Shown here: positions 27,015 through 36,058 of the stretch, in pieces | How the letters are laid out: every line of letters starts with the position of its first letter | Numbering within the stretch: the first letter of the stretch is position 1 | NCBI GenBank assembly: GCA_016711485.1 | Contig: JADJSX010000025.1 | Coordinates: forward strand, 62,001 to 126,000 | DNA: 64,000 nucleotides | Source of the DNA: Leptospiraceae bacterium | GTDB lineage: Bacteria; Spirochaetota; Leptospiria; Leptospirales; Leptospiraceae | Direction of reading: 5' to 3' | Position numbers and translations under genes: made by a program | The notes under the pieces: model-generated | Seen by the model: the letters and a program-made list of their open reading frames with translations, nothing else | Told to the model about the DNA's origin: nothing | Databases searched by the model: none

Positions 27015-28037
27015 ATGATTTTCGATAATTTATATGCTCTATTTTCAAATGACATGGGTATCGATTTAGGTACTGCGAATACGCTTGTCCATGTCAAAGG
27101 ACAGGGCATCGTTCTATCCGAGCCCAGCGTGGTAGCAGTTCAGGCTTCGACAGGGAAGGTTTTAGCCGTAGGCCAAGAGGCAAAACGTATGCTTGGTAGA
27201 ACTCCAGGTGATATCGTTGCCATTAGACCGATGAAGGATGGCGTTATCGCCGATTTCGAAACGGTCGAAAAAATGATTCGTTATTTTATAGCCAAAGTTC
27301 ATAATCGAACAACCTTTGTTAAACCTAGAATCGTAATTGGAGTTCCTTCGGGAATTACCGAGGTAGAGAGACGTGCCGTGAGAGAGTCTGCCGAACAAGC
27401 AGGAGCTCGCGAGATATTTCTCATAGAAGAAGCGCTTGCAGCTGCAATTGGTGCAAATGTGCCTATTCATGAACCAGCTGGAAACATGATTGTAGATATA
27501 GGTGGTGGTACCACTGAAATTGCAGTTATCTCTCTTGGTGGTATGGTGATTGCAGAATCCATCCGTACAGGCGGGGACGAGTTTGACGAGGCAATTATCA
27601 AACATTTGCGTAACCAATACAACCTAGTTATTGGGGATAGAACGGCGGAAGATATTAAACTTACAATTGGAAATGCTTATATGGATAAGCGTACGGATAC
27701 AATGGAAGTAAAAGGCCGGGACGCTATTTCTGGTTTACCTAGAACATTAGAATTAGATAGCAATGAAATCCGTAAAGCACTCAAAGAACCTACAGATCAA
27801 ATATTGGATGGAGTGAAACGTGTCCTTGAAAAAACTCCGCCGGAACTTTCTGCCGATATCGTAGAGCGTGGAATTATATTAACAGGCGGCGGATGTCTTC
27901 TTCGTGGATTAGAGTATTTTATTTCTAGAGAAACAGGTGTTCCTGTGTTTCGTGCTGAAAACCCACTCACTTGTGTGGTTCTTGGTACTGGAAAATATCT
28001 AGATGAATTAAAATACATCAAACGTGGAGTTAAATAA
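27015..28037 (+). CDS. mreB: Rod-shape actin homologue MreB
   Basis: A 340-residue actin-fold ATPase. Visible signatures are DMGIDLGTANTLVHVKG (phosphate 1), IEEALAAAIG, MIVDIGGGTTEIAVISLGG (phosphate 2) and GIILTGGGCLLRGL (adenosine). Length and motifs are those of a normal MreB. It forms membrane-bound filaments that guide the Rod complex during side-wall synthesis. GGAG lies eight bases before the ATG. It opens the operon mreB-mreC-mreD-mrdA-rodA, the standard order, with 12 bases to mreC. Confidence 0.98.
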   Translation: MIFDNLYALFSNDMGIDLGTANTLVHVKGQGIVLSEPSVVAVQASTGKVLAVGQEAKRMLGRTPGDIVAIRPMKDGVIADFETVEKMIRYFIAKVHNRTTFVKPRIVIGVPSGITEVERRAVRESAEQAGAREIFLIEEALAAAIGANVPIHEPAGNMIVDIGGGTTEIAVISLGGMVIAESIRTGGDEFDEAIIKHLRNQYNLVIGDRTAEDIKLTIGNAYMDKRTDTMEVKGRDAISGLPRTLELDSNEIRKALKEPTDQILDGVKRVLEKTPPELSADIVERGIILTGGGCLLRGLEYFISRETGVPVFRAENPLTCVVLGTGKYLDELKYIKRGVK

Positions 28038-28049
28038 GATTGTTCCAAT

Positions 28050-29258
28050 ATGCTATGGGATAGATTTAGTCAGCTCAGAGAATTCATATCGGTCCTATTT
28101 TGTGTTTTTTTTTCAATCTCGTCTTTAGTTTGGAATGGCAACCTTGTAGTTCGTGGGGTTGCTAGTACCCAAAGAGTCAGCAACGCTGTTTCCTCCTCTA
28201 TTGATTCTTTTGGAAATTTTTTCAAAAGTGTATATAACAAATTGGAATCCTATGAGTCGATTCGAAGAGAGCGAGATTCTTATGCTAAACTTGTTGAGGA
28301 ATATAAGGTGTTGCCGCAAGATATTAGTACTCTCCGAGCTGAAAATGATTTACTCAGAAAAGAATTAAGTTTTTCTCCAAAAATTGATTATCCATACATA
28401 AAAGCAGAAGTACTTTCCGTACGATTAAATTCTATCTATAGAACAATTACAGTGAATAAGGGAAAGGACGCAGGCATTCGCCCATATATGCCTGTAATTG
28501 GGCGCGCATTTGATGAATCAAATGGTCAAATGATCCAAGCGTTAGTTGGTAAAGTAATTGCAGTTACTGGGGGCTCGAGTGTGATTCAACCAATTATTAA
28601 TTCTAATTTTACAATGGGCGTACAAATTCCTAAAACAAATTTTTGGGCAACTCTGTCTGGTAATTCAGGAAGAAGTATGGAAGCTATTTTAAATTATATT
28701 GATAACGGAATTATCGTTGATCCAAAGTTAATTACAGGAAAACAAATTGGACCAAATCTCCCTACTAGCGAAACTAGTTTTATCGAATCCTTTGGGAATT
28801 TAGGAAAAACTATTTATTCTTCTTCTGGTGGCGGAGTTTTTCCAGCGAATATTCCTGTTGGAACTATTGTAGAAGAAGGGCAACGATCGGGTGCATTTAA
28901 AACAGCTTATGTAAAACCATATATTAAATTTGAAGAATTACAATATGTATCGATAATAAAAAAAGTTCCGGATAAATGGGTAGAAGATTGGCCAGAGGAA
29001 AAAAGTATTTCGATTGAAAATCCTTATTTTGGAGAGTTAAATTTTCCGGGTGAAATTATTGAAAATAAAGAATTACCACTTCCGAAAGATAAAAAACCGA
29101 TTTCTAATCCACAACCGAATCCAGTTCCAAATAAAGTAGAAGTGAAAACAGTTCCGCCTTCTCCCGCTGTTCCCGTAGTGCCAAAAGAAAAAAAGAAACT
29201 GTCTTCTGAAACAGATGATGACGAAATGTTGCGTAAATTAGAGGAGACCAGTCCGTGA
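28050..29258 (+). CDS. mreC: Rod-shape-determining protein MreC
   Basis: A 402-residue protein with an N-terminal membrane helix (about 13-33), a coiled coil around 60-110 and a periplasmic beta-barrel pair. The family-typical segment AEVLSVRLNSIYRTITVNKGKDAGI is present in parts, as are VIGRAF and GVFPANIPVGTI. It bridges MreB/MreD to the periplasmic synthases. Unlike most relatives it has an extended C-terminal tail of about 70 residues rich in Pro, Lys and Glu (from about 330), probably disordered. Its stop overlaps the mreD start by four bases (GTGA). Confidence 0.93.
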   Translation: MLWDRFSQLREFISVLFCVFFSISSLVWNGNLVVRGVASTQRVSNAVSSSIDSFGNFFKSVYNKLESYESIRRERDSYAKLVEEYKVLPQDISTLRAENDLLRKELSFSPKIDYPYIKAEVLSVRLNSIYRTITVNKGKDAGIRPYMPVIGRAFDESNGQMIQALVGKVIAVTGGSSVIQPIINSNFTMGVQIPKTNFWATLSGNSGRSMEAILNYIDNGIIVDPKLITGKQIGPNLPTSETSFIESFGNLGKTIYSSSGGGVFPANIPVGTIVEEGQRSGAFKTAYVKPYIKFEELQYVSIIKKVPDKWVEDWPEEKSISIENPYFGELNFPGEIIENKELPLPKDKKPISNPQPNPVPNKVEVKTVPPSPAVPVVPKEKKKLSSETDDDEMLRKLEETSP

Positions 29259-29776
29259 TTTTAGAAAGATTTGTAATTGGAATTGGTATTTTACTTGCGC
29301 ATGTTTTAAATGGGACAAGTCTTTTTGATATTGGAACTGCTATTAAACCAGACTTTATGATTTTGTTAGTTATATTTTTTGCCCTTCGAAAAGGGGGGAT
29401 GAGTGGTTTATGGGTTGGATTTTTAGGCGGATTACTTACAGATGCAGCCCTAGGCGGAGAAGAGGGATTAGGCGGAAAAGTTTTTTATAAAATTGGAATT
29501 CATTCTTTAAGTTTTTGTATAATTGGTTATTTGTTAGGTAAATTTGGAAGAATATCTTATAATGAAAATTTTGTTTCCATTTCTATTTTTGCTTTTTTGC
29601 TAACGCTTCTAACTCGTGGTCTAACGTATATGTTATTTAGTTTTTTCTTTCACCCTAATTTGAATTATTCTTTTTTTGCAACTGCTATCTATAATGCTGC
29701 TATTGCTCCACTTACTTTTTTTACTCTATCGTGGATTTACAAATTAGAGCCTACTTCTTCTGAGGGAATTCGATAG
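29255..29776 (+). CDS. mreD: Rod-shape-determining protein MreD
   Basis: A 173-residue polytopic protein with five or six helices, of the length usual for MreD. The pattern KPDFMILLVIFFALRKGGMSGLWVGFLGGLLTDA is a typical membrane turn of the family (given in pieces: PDFMILLVIFFALRKG, then LWVGFLGGLLTDA). It starts with GTG at 29255 inside the mreC stop and ends overlapping the next start by one base, so translation is coupled throughout. MreD is a poorly conserved core member of the elongasome; the call leans on both topology and operon position. Confidence 0.9.
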   Translation: MILERFVIGIGILLAHVLNGTSLFDIGTAIKPDFMILLVIFFALRKGGMSGLWVGFLGGLLTDAALGGEEGLGGKVFYKIGIHSLSFCIIGYLLGKFGRISYNENFVSISIFAFLLTLLTRGLTYMLFSFFFHPNLNYSFFATAIYNAAIAPLTFFTLSWIYKLEPTSSEGIR

Positions 29777-31728
29777 TGTCAAGAAATACGACATCATCTA
29801 CTGAGTTTAAATTAGAGCAAAGTTTTAAGAATAGGCTATATTTTTTTACTGGAATAATTGTTTTAACTCTTGCGGCTTTCATTTCTCAACTCTTTAATTT
29901 ACAAATTGTAAACGGAGCGGAAAATTCCCTGAAGGCGGAACGATTCGTTAGAAGAAGTGAATCTTTGCCTGCGGCTCGTGGCCAAGTATATGATCGAAAT
30001 TTTTTAAATCCTGAAATGTCTACACAACATTTACTGATTTCTAATTCCGCTTCTTTGGACGTAATTGTGAATTCGGGTTTACTCAGGAATAACCCCGAAA
30101 AAATAAAAGAATTCATGTTATTGTTTTATAAAACTCTTTCTATTCCAGAAGCATATTATTCGGATGAAATTAAAGAGCCCAAGTTTACAAAAAAAGTGAG
30201 ATCGAAAAATCCAATCGTATTGCTTCAGGGAATTTCTCCGGAACAACACGAAAGAATTTCCGTATTTGATAATATTTCTCGTTTTGTAGTTTTGGTTCCT
30301 TCTCCAAAAAGAAATTATATAATGGGACCAGCATTAGCACATGTCTCCGGTTACGTTGGATTACCCAACCTAAAAGATTTAACTAATCGTGAAATAAAAT
30401 CCTATCAGTTAGTCGGAAAAGGTGGATTAGAAATCCAATATGATTCTTATCTCCGTGGAACCGATGGATTTCGTTATCAAAAAAGAAATTCAGACGGTAA
30501 TATAGAAGAAGAAAGAATTATCGAACATGCAAAAATGGGGAATCATCTTGTTCTAACAATAGATAAAAAAATCCAATTTGCGGCTTATAATGCTCTTAAA
30601 AATTATAGAGGGACAGTTATTGCTATTAAACCTGCAACTGGAGAAGTATTAGCATTAACCTCTAATCCAAGTTTTGATCCAAATCTTTTATCTGGAAAAA
30701 ATAAACAGCTAAAACTTCAGCACTTCAATAGAGTAAAAAAGAACGGTGGATTTTTAGATATTGCACTTCAATCTAAATTTCCACCAGCCTCTACTTTTAA
30801 AACATTAGTTGGACTTGCCGCTTTAGAGAGCGAACACAAAATTGACTTTAGTCCTTCGCAAACATTTAGTTGTAATGGACGTTTTATTTTAGAATCATCC
30901 ATAGCAATTGTCCCCGACCAAGAGTTTAAATGTTGGGATAAAAAAGGACATGGTACAAATGACTTAATTCGTGCCATTGAAAAATCTTGTTCTGTTTATT
31001 TTTATAATTTAGGTCATAAATTAGGCTCAGAGGCAATTTTATATTATGCGAAGTTATTTGGTCTAGATAAAAAAAGTAATATTGATTTACCAAGCGAAAT
31101 AGAAGGTTTTGTTCCAAGTAATGAATGGAAAAAGAGAACATATGGAAATAAATGGTTTGCAGGGGATACTGTTAATTTATCCATCGGGCAAGGATTTATT
31201 TCTTCTACACCAATTGGTATGACTTTATTTTATATGGCTTTGCTTAATAATGGAAAAATCTACCAACCGTTTTTGGTTTCTGAAATTAGAAACCCAATTG
31301 ATAATTCTATTGTATTCAAAAATAACGGGAAGATGCTTCGTGATATACCTCTAAAAAGTTCAACTTTGGAAGCAATAAAACAAGGTCTTAGAGCAGTCGT
31401 AAAAACAGGTACGGCTTCTCGTATTTTAAATTTGCCTGATCTTCCTGAAATTGCAGGAAAAACTGGAACTGCTCAAACTAGAAGACGCGGTTTATCAAAA
31501 TCTAACCATGCTTGGTTCATTGGTTATGGTCCCTATAATGCTCCAGTCGAACAACAAGTTCTAGTAACTGTTTTCGTAGAATTTGGAGTTGGTGGATCCG
31601 TTGGAGCTGCGCCAATAGCTAAGGAAGTTTTTAAAGCAGCGTTTCCGCAAGGAACATTTAAGCGAACAGAAAGAATCGATGGTTCTAGGATGGATGACGA
31701 AACACCAGTTGAGGAGATAATTCAATAA
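29776..31728 (+). CDS. mrdA: Penicillin-binding protein 2 (elongasome transpeptidase)
   Basis: A 650-residue class B PBP. One membrane anchor (about 18-38) is followed by the pedestal domain (ESLPAARGQVYDRN) and the transpeptidase: PASTFKT carries the active Ser and Lys, EKSCSVYFYNLG is the second motif, and AGKTGTAQT the third. It crosslinks side-wall peptidoglycan with RodA as partner glycosyltransferase. The start is GTG at 29776, sharing one base with the mreD stop. The end shares one base with rodA (TAATG), as expected for a stoichiometric pair. Confidence 0.95.
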   Translation: MSRNTTSSTEFKLEQSFKNRLYFFTGIIVLTLAAFISQLFNLQIVNGAENSLKAERFVRRSESLPAARGQVYDRNFLNPEMSTQHLLISNSASLDVIVNSGLLRNNPEKIKEFMLLFYKTLSIPEAYYSDEIKEPKFTKKVRSKNPIVLLQGISPEQHERISVFDNISRFVVLVPSPKRNYIMGPALAHVSGYVGLPNLKDLTNREIKSYQLVGKGGLEIQYDSYLRGTDGFRYQKRNSDGNIEEERIIEHAKMGNHLVLTIDKKIQFAAYNALKNYRGTVIAIKPATGEVLALTSNPSFDPNLLSGKNKQLKLQHFNRVKKNGGFLDIALQSKFPPASTFKTLVGLAALESEHKIDFSPSQTFSCNGRFILESSIAIVPDQEFKCWDKKGHGTNDLIRAIEKSCSVYFYNLGHKLGSEAILYYAKLFGLDKKSNIDLPSEIEGFVPSNEWKKRTYGNKWFAGDTVNLSIGQGFISSTPIGMTLFYMALLNNGKIYQPFLVSEIRNPIDNSIVFKNNGKMLRDIPLKSSTLEAIKQGLRAVVKTGTASRILNLPDLPEIAGKTGTAQTRRRGLSKSNHAWFIGYGPYNAPVEQQVLVTVFVEFGVGGSVGAAPIAKEVFKAAFPQGTFKRTERIDGSRMDDETPVEEIIQ

Positions 31729-33242
31729 TGTCTGAACGTAGATTAGAAAAAATAGACTATTTTTTGATTATTTCTGTTGTAGTAGTTGTTTTGTGCGGAA
31801 TATTTACTTTGTATTTTCAGGAAGCTAATATTTCCGATGGTCCGGGGAAATGGTACAAACAACTTCTATATTTTGTTGTAGGTATGTTCATTATGATATT
31901 TGTGAGTAGAGTTAATTATCAGTTACTCGGATCCTATGCATTACCAATTTATTTGTTTTCAATTTTTTTATTAATACTAACTTTGATCCCTGGAATTGGA
32001 TATCTTCCAAATGGTCGGGGTGCACGTTCATGGTTAAAGTTAGGTCCATTTAGTTTTCAGACGAGCGAATTCGCAAAGTTATCCACTGTAATTTTATTAG
32101 GGCAATATTTAGTTTTAAAAGAAAGAGAAATCAGAAGTATTACAGTACTTATCATTCCATTTATTATTGTAATTATTCCTATGTTGTTTATTATTGTTCA
32201 ACCTGATTTTGGAACTGCGGTTTCGTTTATTCCTATATTGCTTGCGATGCTCTTTTTGGGTGGCGCGGATATAATGCATATTAGCTCCCTAATTATACTT
32301 GGGGGAATTTCTCTGAGCATACCCATGTATTTAGAATACACTCGGTTAACTTTAATGGGACCACTTACTGAGCTTCTTGCAAAAACAGAAAAAACAGAAG
32401 TTTTATCAGTAGTTAACCAGTTAGGTGGGAAAATTTGGCCTGTCCTGAATGGAGAAAACATAGCAGCAAGGGAAGCGGCTGGTTTAGTAAATCCTAAAAA
32501 TTTTAAAATCTTGCAAGACGCGGTAGAACAAGTAATTGATGAAAATGCAAGTTTTCTATTCAAACTTTTTTCCAATGAAAGTTTTATGATAATGTTTGGT
32601 GGGAGTTTGATATTTATCAGTACTATATTAATTGTACTTCGAATTACCCGTGGATCTGAGCATCTTCGAAAATACTATATCCCGTTGGGGGTACTCGGTA
32701 TTAGCTTCCTATTCGCTTTTTTTGTAACTAAAAAAATTCCGTTTAGAGAAAACCAAGTAATTCGACTAACTGCATTTATTAATCCAGATCAATTTAAACA
32801 AGGTGCAGGTTATCAACTGCGTGCATCTAAACCCGCGATTGGTTCTGGTCGTTTTGTGGGAAAAGGTTTTGGTCATGGTGAAATGACAGAAGGTAGAATT
32901 CCTCATGTTCCAGAAAGTAGCACTGACTTTATATTTGCATCTTGGGCAGAGCAAACTGGATTTGTTGGATCCGTATTATTACTTTTTTTTCTTCTATCTA
33001 TTCCCCTACGAGGATTGCAGATTAGTTTTGAAAGTAAGGATCGATTTGGTTCTTTACTTGCTGCTGGAATTGTAGCATTGATATTTTTTCACATGGCGAT
33101 TAATATTGGAATTGTGACGGGGCTAATGCCTATTACAGGTCTTCCGTTATCATTTATGAGTTACGGTGGTTCGCATTTACTAATGTCGATGGTTTCTGTC
33201 GGGATTATTATTTCCATTAAACTCAGGAAACATGCAAATTAA
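31728..33242 (+). CDS. rodA: Peptidoglycan glycosyltransferase RodA with an enlarged loop
   Basis: A 504-residue SEDS protein; typical RodA is about 370-420. Landmarks are RGARSWLKLGPFSFQTSEFAKL, shown here as RGARSWLKLG and FQTSEFAKLS, then QPDFGTAVSFIPI, SKPAIGSGRFVGKGFGHG, PESSTDFIFASWAEQTGFVG (in parts) and LPLSFMSYGGSHLL. The extra length is a loop of about 100 residues after TM helix six or so (around residues 205-310), including KIWPVLNGENIAAREAA and a further hydrophobic stretch. It polymerises lipid II with the PBP2 encoded just upstream. The insertion may be lineage-specific. Confidence 0.95.
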   Translation: MSERRLEKIDYFLIISVVVVVLCGIFTLYFQEANISDGPGKWYKQLLYFVVGMFIMIFVSRVNYQLLGSYALPIYLFSIFLLILTLIPGIGYLPNGRGARSWLKLGPFSFQTSEFAKLSTVILLGQYLVLKEREIRSITVLIIPFIIVIIPMLFIIVQPDFGTAVSFIPILLAMLFLGGADIMHISSLIILGGISLSIPMYLEYTRLTLMGPLTELLAKTEKTEVLSVVNQLGGKIWPVLNGENIAAREAAGLVNPKNFKILQDAVEQVIDENASFLFKLFSNESFMIMFGGSLIFISTILIVLRITRGSEHLRKYYIPLGVLGISFLFAFFVTKKIPFRENQVIRLTAFINPDQFKQGAGYQLRASKPAIGSGRFVGKGFGHGEMTEGRIPHVPESSTDFIFASWAEQTGFVGSVLLLFFLLSIPLRGLQISFESKDRFGSLLAAGIVALIFFHMAINIGIVTGLMPITGLPLSFMSYGGSHLLMSMVSVGIIISIKLRKHAN

Positions 33243-33254
33243 GATTTTTCTAAA

Positions 33255-34019
33255 ATGATAAATCAAAGTATAATTTCTAAAGAGACTAGAGAGTTTTTTG
33301 ATATAAAAAACAGATTAGTAGAAGAAATTGAAATATACGAAAAAAAAGTTTATTCAGAAAAGGAAAATTTTGAACAAATTCAAAAATCTTTGCAACGTCT
33401 CTGGCAAATGATAGAAAAAAGTGATTCCGAATATTTTCGTCTTCGATTGGATACTTTTGAGAAACTTTTTAAACAAAATGTAGAAAAAAGAACTTATCGA
33501 AAAATTGAATTTGATAGAATGTTTAAAGTTCTAGAAAAAATTAAACAAAACGATAGTGTTGAATTTTTAAATGAAGCTCTCAAAAATCGAATTGAAAAAA
33601 TTTCAGAGAAAATATTTCGCTCTAAACAAATAATTGAACCTGAGGATAGCAAGGATACATTTTATTTATTTACTTATAAATCATTGAGTTTTTTGGTTCG
33701 CAACTATCCGAAAAGAATTTTGTATGAAGCAGATGCTACAAAAGATTTTATACGAATAAAGAACGTGCGTTATCCGCTCTTTCCCGCCTATACTGGGATA
33801 GATAGGTCTCGCGGTGAATTTCATTTAGAATATTGTAATATATTAATTTTAAAAGTAAGAACTGAATATAGATGTTTTCGATTTGACGAATTAGAGAGTA
33901 TCAGTGATTTAACTTACTCTTCCTTAAAAACTAGATTGATCGCACTATCAGAGCCTGTAAAAGATATAAAACACTATATACGCATCCGAGGCAAACGTGT
34001 ATATTACCTAGATGTTTAA
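33255..34019 (+). CDS. Unrecognised protein with coiled-coil N-terminus
   Basis: A 254-residue soluble protein I do not recognise. Residues 10-125 are rich in Glu, Lys and Ile with heptad spacing (LVEEIEIYEKKVYSEKENF, FLNEALKNRIEKISEKIF), suggesting a long helical hairpin. Residues 135-250 look like beta strands: TFYLFTYKSLSFLVRNY, YCNILILKVRTEYRCFRFDE. The second half vaguely recalls a CheW-like barrel, but no conserved CheW motif is present. The ATG is 12 bases after rodA, so it is the last gene of the rod-shape operon and may belong to the elongasome. Confidence 0.75.
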   Translation: MINQSIISKETREFFDIKNRLVEEIEIYEKKVYSEKENFEQIQKSLQRLWQMIEKSDSEYFRLRLDTFEKLFKQNVEKRTYRKIEFDRMFKVLEKIKQNDSVEFLNEALKNRIEKISEKIFRSKQIIEPEDSKDTFYLFTYKSLSFLVRNYPKRILYEADATKDFIRIKNVRYPLFPAYTGIDRSRGEFHLEYCNILILKVRTEYRCFRFDELESISDLTYSSLKTRLIALSEPVKDIKHYIRIRGKRVYYLDV

Positions 34020-34030
34020 TTTCTAAAATC

Positions 34031-34792
34031 TTAGAACTTTTCATACATAGTTTTCATTTCGTAAAATATCTTTTCTGGTTTTACATTTTTATTCCATTCT
34101 AAAAATTCTAATATTGATGTATAGTTTGTTGCGTTATCATTCATTTCTAATTTTTTCAGAGATGGGGAATTTGATATGGACTTTCCTTCTCGTATTTTCA
34201 TTTGACCATATTTAAATTTTAATGTTTTTATTAATAATCCGTTTGGCGATGTAAAGTCAATTTTAAGAGGAGAATAATCAGAGTTATCCGCATAAAGTTC
34301 TAAGTGTTTGTAAGAAGGAAATGAAATGGGATTCATTTTTATTAAAATTGGGTCAGAGTTCTCTGATTTTGTTCGGTCTACTTTTTCTGGATTATAATTT
34401 GCTTCATACAAATAATGACTTAAATCTCTAAAACTAAAAGATGTGCCAAGAATACTTTGCATTTTTTCCATTTGTTCAATTTGAAAAAAATTTCCAGAAA
34501 GAACATTGTAATAGATTAATTTTTCCCCTCTTTTGATGGATAGAAATTTTGCGACTGGCTTATGATGTGTTATTTCAAATGTATAAAGAACGTCATCGCC
34601 CTGTTTAAAAATATTTACGTTCCAGGAATGTGTTTCATGGTTTCCTTTTTTTATATATAATCGTGCGAGAGTTAAACCTTCGTTAATCACTAAAGTTCGA
34701 TCAAGCTTTTCAACGATCTCTTGACTTCCCAGTTTTTCTTCAGGAAGTATAGACGTTTGAAGCAATAGAATAGCTAGTAAAAGTATTTTCAT
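34031..34792 (-). CDS. LolA-like outer-membrane lipoprotein-sorting protein
   Basis: A 253-residue exported protein with a signal peptide (MKILLLAILLLQTSILP). Features of the LolA-like superfamily are the N-terminal helix SQEIVEKLDRTLVI and strand pairs such as RLYIKKGNHETHSWNVNIF, SIKRGEKLIYYNVLSGNFF and SPLKIDFTSPNGLLIKTLKF. Members carry lipids or lipoproteins across the periplasm. It ends the minus-strand run that begins with an ABC/FtsX export system, so it may be the periplasmic carrier for that pump. The family call is by pattern and moderate. Confidence 0.65.
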   Translation of the reverse strand: MKILLLAILLLQTSILPEEKLGSQEIVEKLDRTLVINEGLTLARLYIKKGNHETHSWNVNIFKQGDDVLYTFEITHHKPVAKFLSIKRGEKLIYYNVLSGNFFQIEQMEKMQSILGTSFSFRDLSHYLYEANYNPEKVDRTKSENSDPILIKMNPISFPSYKHLELYADNSDYSPLKIDFTSPNGLLIKTLKFKYGQMKIREGKSISNSPSLKKLEMNDNATNYTSILEFLEWNKNVKPEKIFYEMKTMYEKF

Positions 34793-34831
34793 TTTAACAG
34801 GTACCTTGTGTATTTTGATTTGAATTCATTG

Positions 34832-35545
34832 TTATTCTGGAGAACTTGGAAAGATAAATCTGTTTGGGCAATTGCCGAATCCATTGTTACCGCCTTTCGT
34901 TTTAATGGGGTTACCCGGTATATTCCCCCATTCGTATAAAACGAAAACTCCAGATACATTTTCACCTTTACACGAAAAACGAATCGCACCGTTTAATAGA
35001 GGGAGATTTTTACTCACTAAAGTGTTTACTTCTTCCTGAGTAACTAGTTTGTCTGCGAATATATCAAATGCAGATGTAATTTCCTTAGTTCTTTCGAGTG
35101 CCCATTTGAAGTATGTAATGGAATCCATGGGAGAGCATACTCCGTGTTTAACCCATTCATGTCGTTCTAGACATTTTTCTGTTCCTGCCATATACTTGCT
35201 AAGAAGTTTCCAGTCATTGGAGGAGTATAAGTTTGTTGGTTCTGGAAATTTACAGAATTTTCCTTTTTTCTCACTTTGTGTCTTACATTCATTAGGTTTA
35301 CATTTCCCTTCCGGAAATCCTTTAGTGTAATTTGGCCAAAGCCCATGTAATTGCAAAATGGATTTTTTAGGAAAAGTTTTACAACTTGGATCTTTATTTG
35401 TTTTTTTACAAAACGTGGCGGGAACAGTTAGGTCTAGTCTGTAGAGTTTTTCTTTTGAGTCATCTATTAAACAACTTGGTTCAGAATAAATATACGATAT
35501 TGGAAATACTAAAATTGAGATTAGTGGTAATAATATTATTTGCAT
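34832..35545 (-). CDS. Secreted ribonuclease T2-family enzyme
   Basis: A 237-residue protein with a signal peptide (to about residue 20) and both T2 catalytic segments: CAS I LQLHGLWPNY with His, and CAS II RHEWVKHGVC with His-Glu-Lys-His. Eight or more cysteines (e.g. ATFCKKTNKDPSCKTF, CKPNECKTQSEKKGKFC) fit the disulphide-rich fold. T2 enzymes cut single-stranded RNA through a 2',3'-cyclic phosphate in acidic or periplasmic space. A nested frame at 34789-34989 is a shadow. Why it lies in an envelope-export operon is unclear; nutrient scavenging or attack on host or competitor RNA are possible. Confidence 0.9.
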   Translation of the reverse strand: MQIILLPLISILVFPISYIYSEPSCLIDDSKEKLYRLDLTVPATFCKKTNKDPSCKTFPKKSILQLHGLWPNYTKGFPEGKCKPNECKTQSEKKGKFCKFPEPTNLYSSNDWKLLSKYMAGTEKCLERHEWVKHGVCSPMDSITYFKWALERTKEITSAFDIFADKLVTQEEVNTLVSKNLPLLNGAIRFSCKGENVSGVFVLYEWGNIPGNPIKTKGGNNGFGNCPNRFIFPSSPE

Positions 35546-35579
35546 AGTTATACCTCGGTTAATTTAATTGTAAATAATT

Positions 35580-36047
35580 TTAATTCCATTTATCGTCCTC
35601 AGAAATTTCCTTTGTTATATATGGTTCAATTTCTTCTAAAATTTTATTATTCATTGAAATCTTCGCGATCAATGGATTTCCAATTTCAAATTTGTTCCAA
35701 GTAAATACAGATTTAGATTTTTCTTTTAATTTAATATTTTTCCAAGGAATTAAAATCTTAGGATGTTGAAAACGAAATAGAATCATAACTTCCATTCCTA
35801 ACCCTTCTGGATGAAAGGATAATTTAACTATGCCGTTAAAGTTTGAAATACCAAGCTTTATGGATTGATTTGATTTAACTAAAAATGGTTTTTGGATATA
35901 ATTTGGAAACCCGTAGGTTTTGTGAAGTTTACTCCACCCACTCATGCGCGAGATTAGGAATAAAATACCGAACCATAATCCAATAAAAAGTCCTACGCTG
36001 ATAACTACGATAAAAATAACAAATATAAAATCGGTTTCTGATTGCAT
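35580..36047 (-). CDS. Small membrane protein with a PH-like soluble domain
   Basis: A 155-residue protein with one N-terminal membrane helix (FVIFIVVISVGLFIGLWFG, about 8-34) and a soluble remainder of beta strands: QSIKLGISNFNGIVKLSF, MEVMILFRFQHPKILIPW, SVFTWNKFEIG. The strand-rich pattern with IPWKNIKLKEK resembles bacterial PH-like domains; this is inference. It lies 11 bases after the HlyD-type adaptor gene and 34 bases before the RNase T2 gene, so it belongs to the same transcript. Function unknown. Confidence 0.65.
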   Translation of the reverse strand: MQSETDFIFVIFIVVISVGLFIGLWFGILFLISRMSGWSKLHKTYGFPNYIQKPFLVKSNQSIKLGISNFNGIVKLSFHPEGLGMEVMILFRFQHPKILIPWKNIKLKEKSKSVFTWNKFEIGNPLIAKISMNNKILEEIEPYITKEISEDDKWN

Positions 36048-36058
36048 GATCGACTTCC

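Noticed and set aside
33255..34019. CheW domain in the last gene of the rod-shape operon
   Set aside because: Only a loose strand pattern; none of the CheW motifs such as LRG...ILPV is present.
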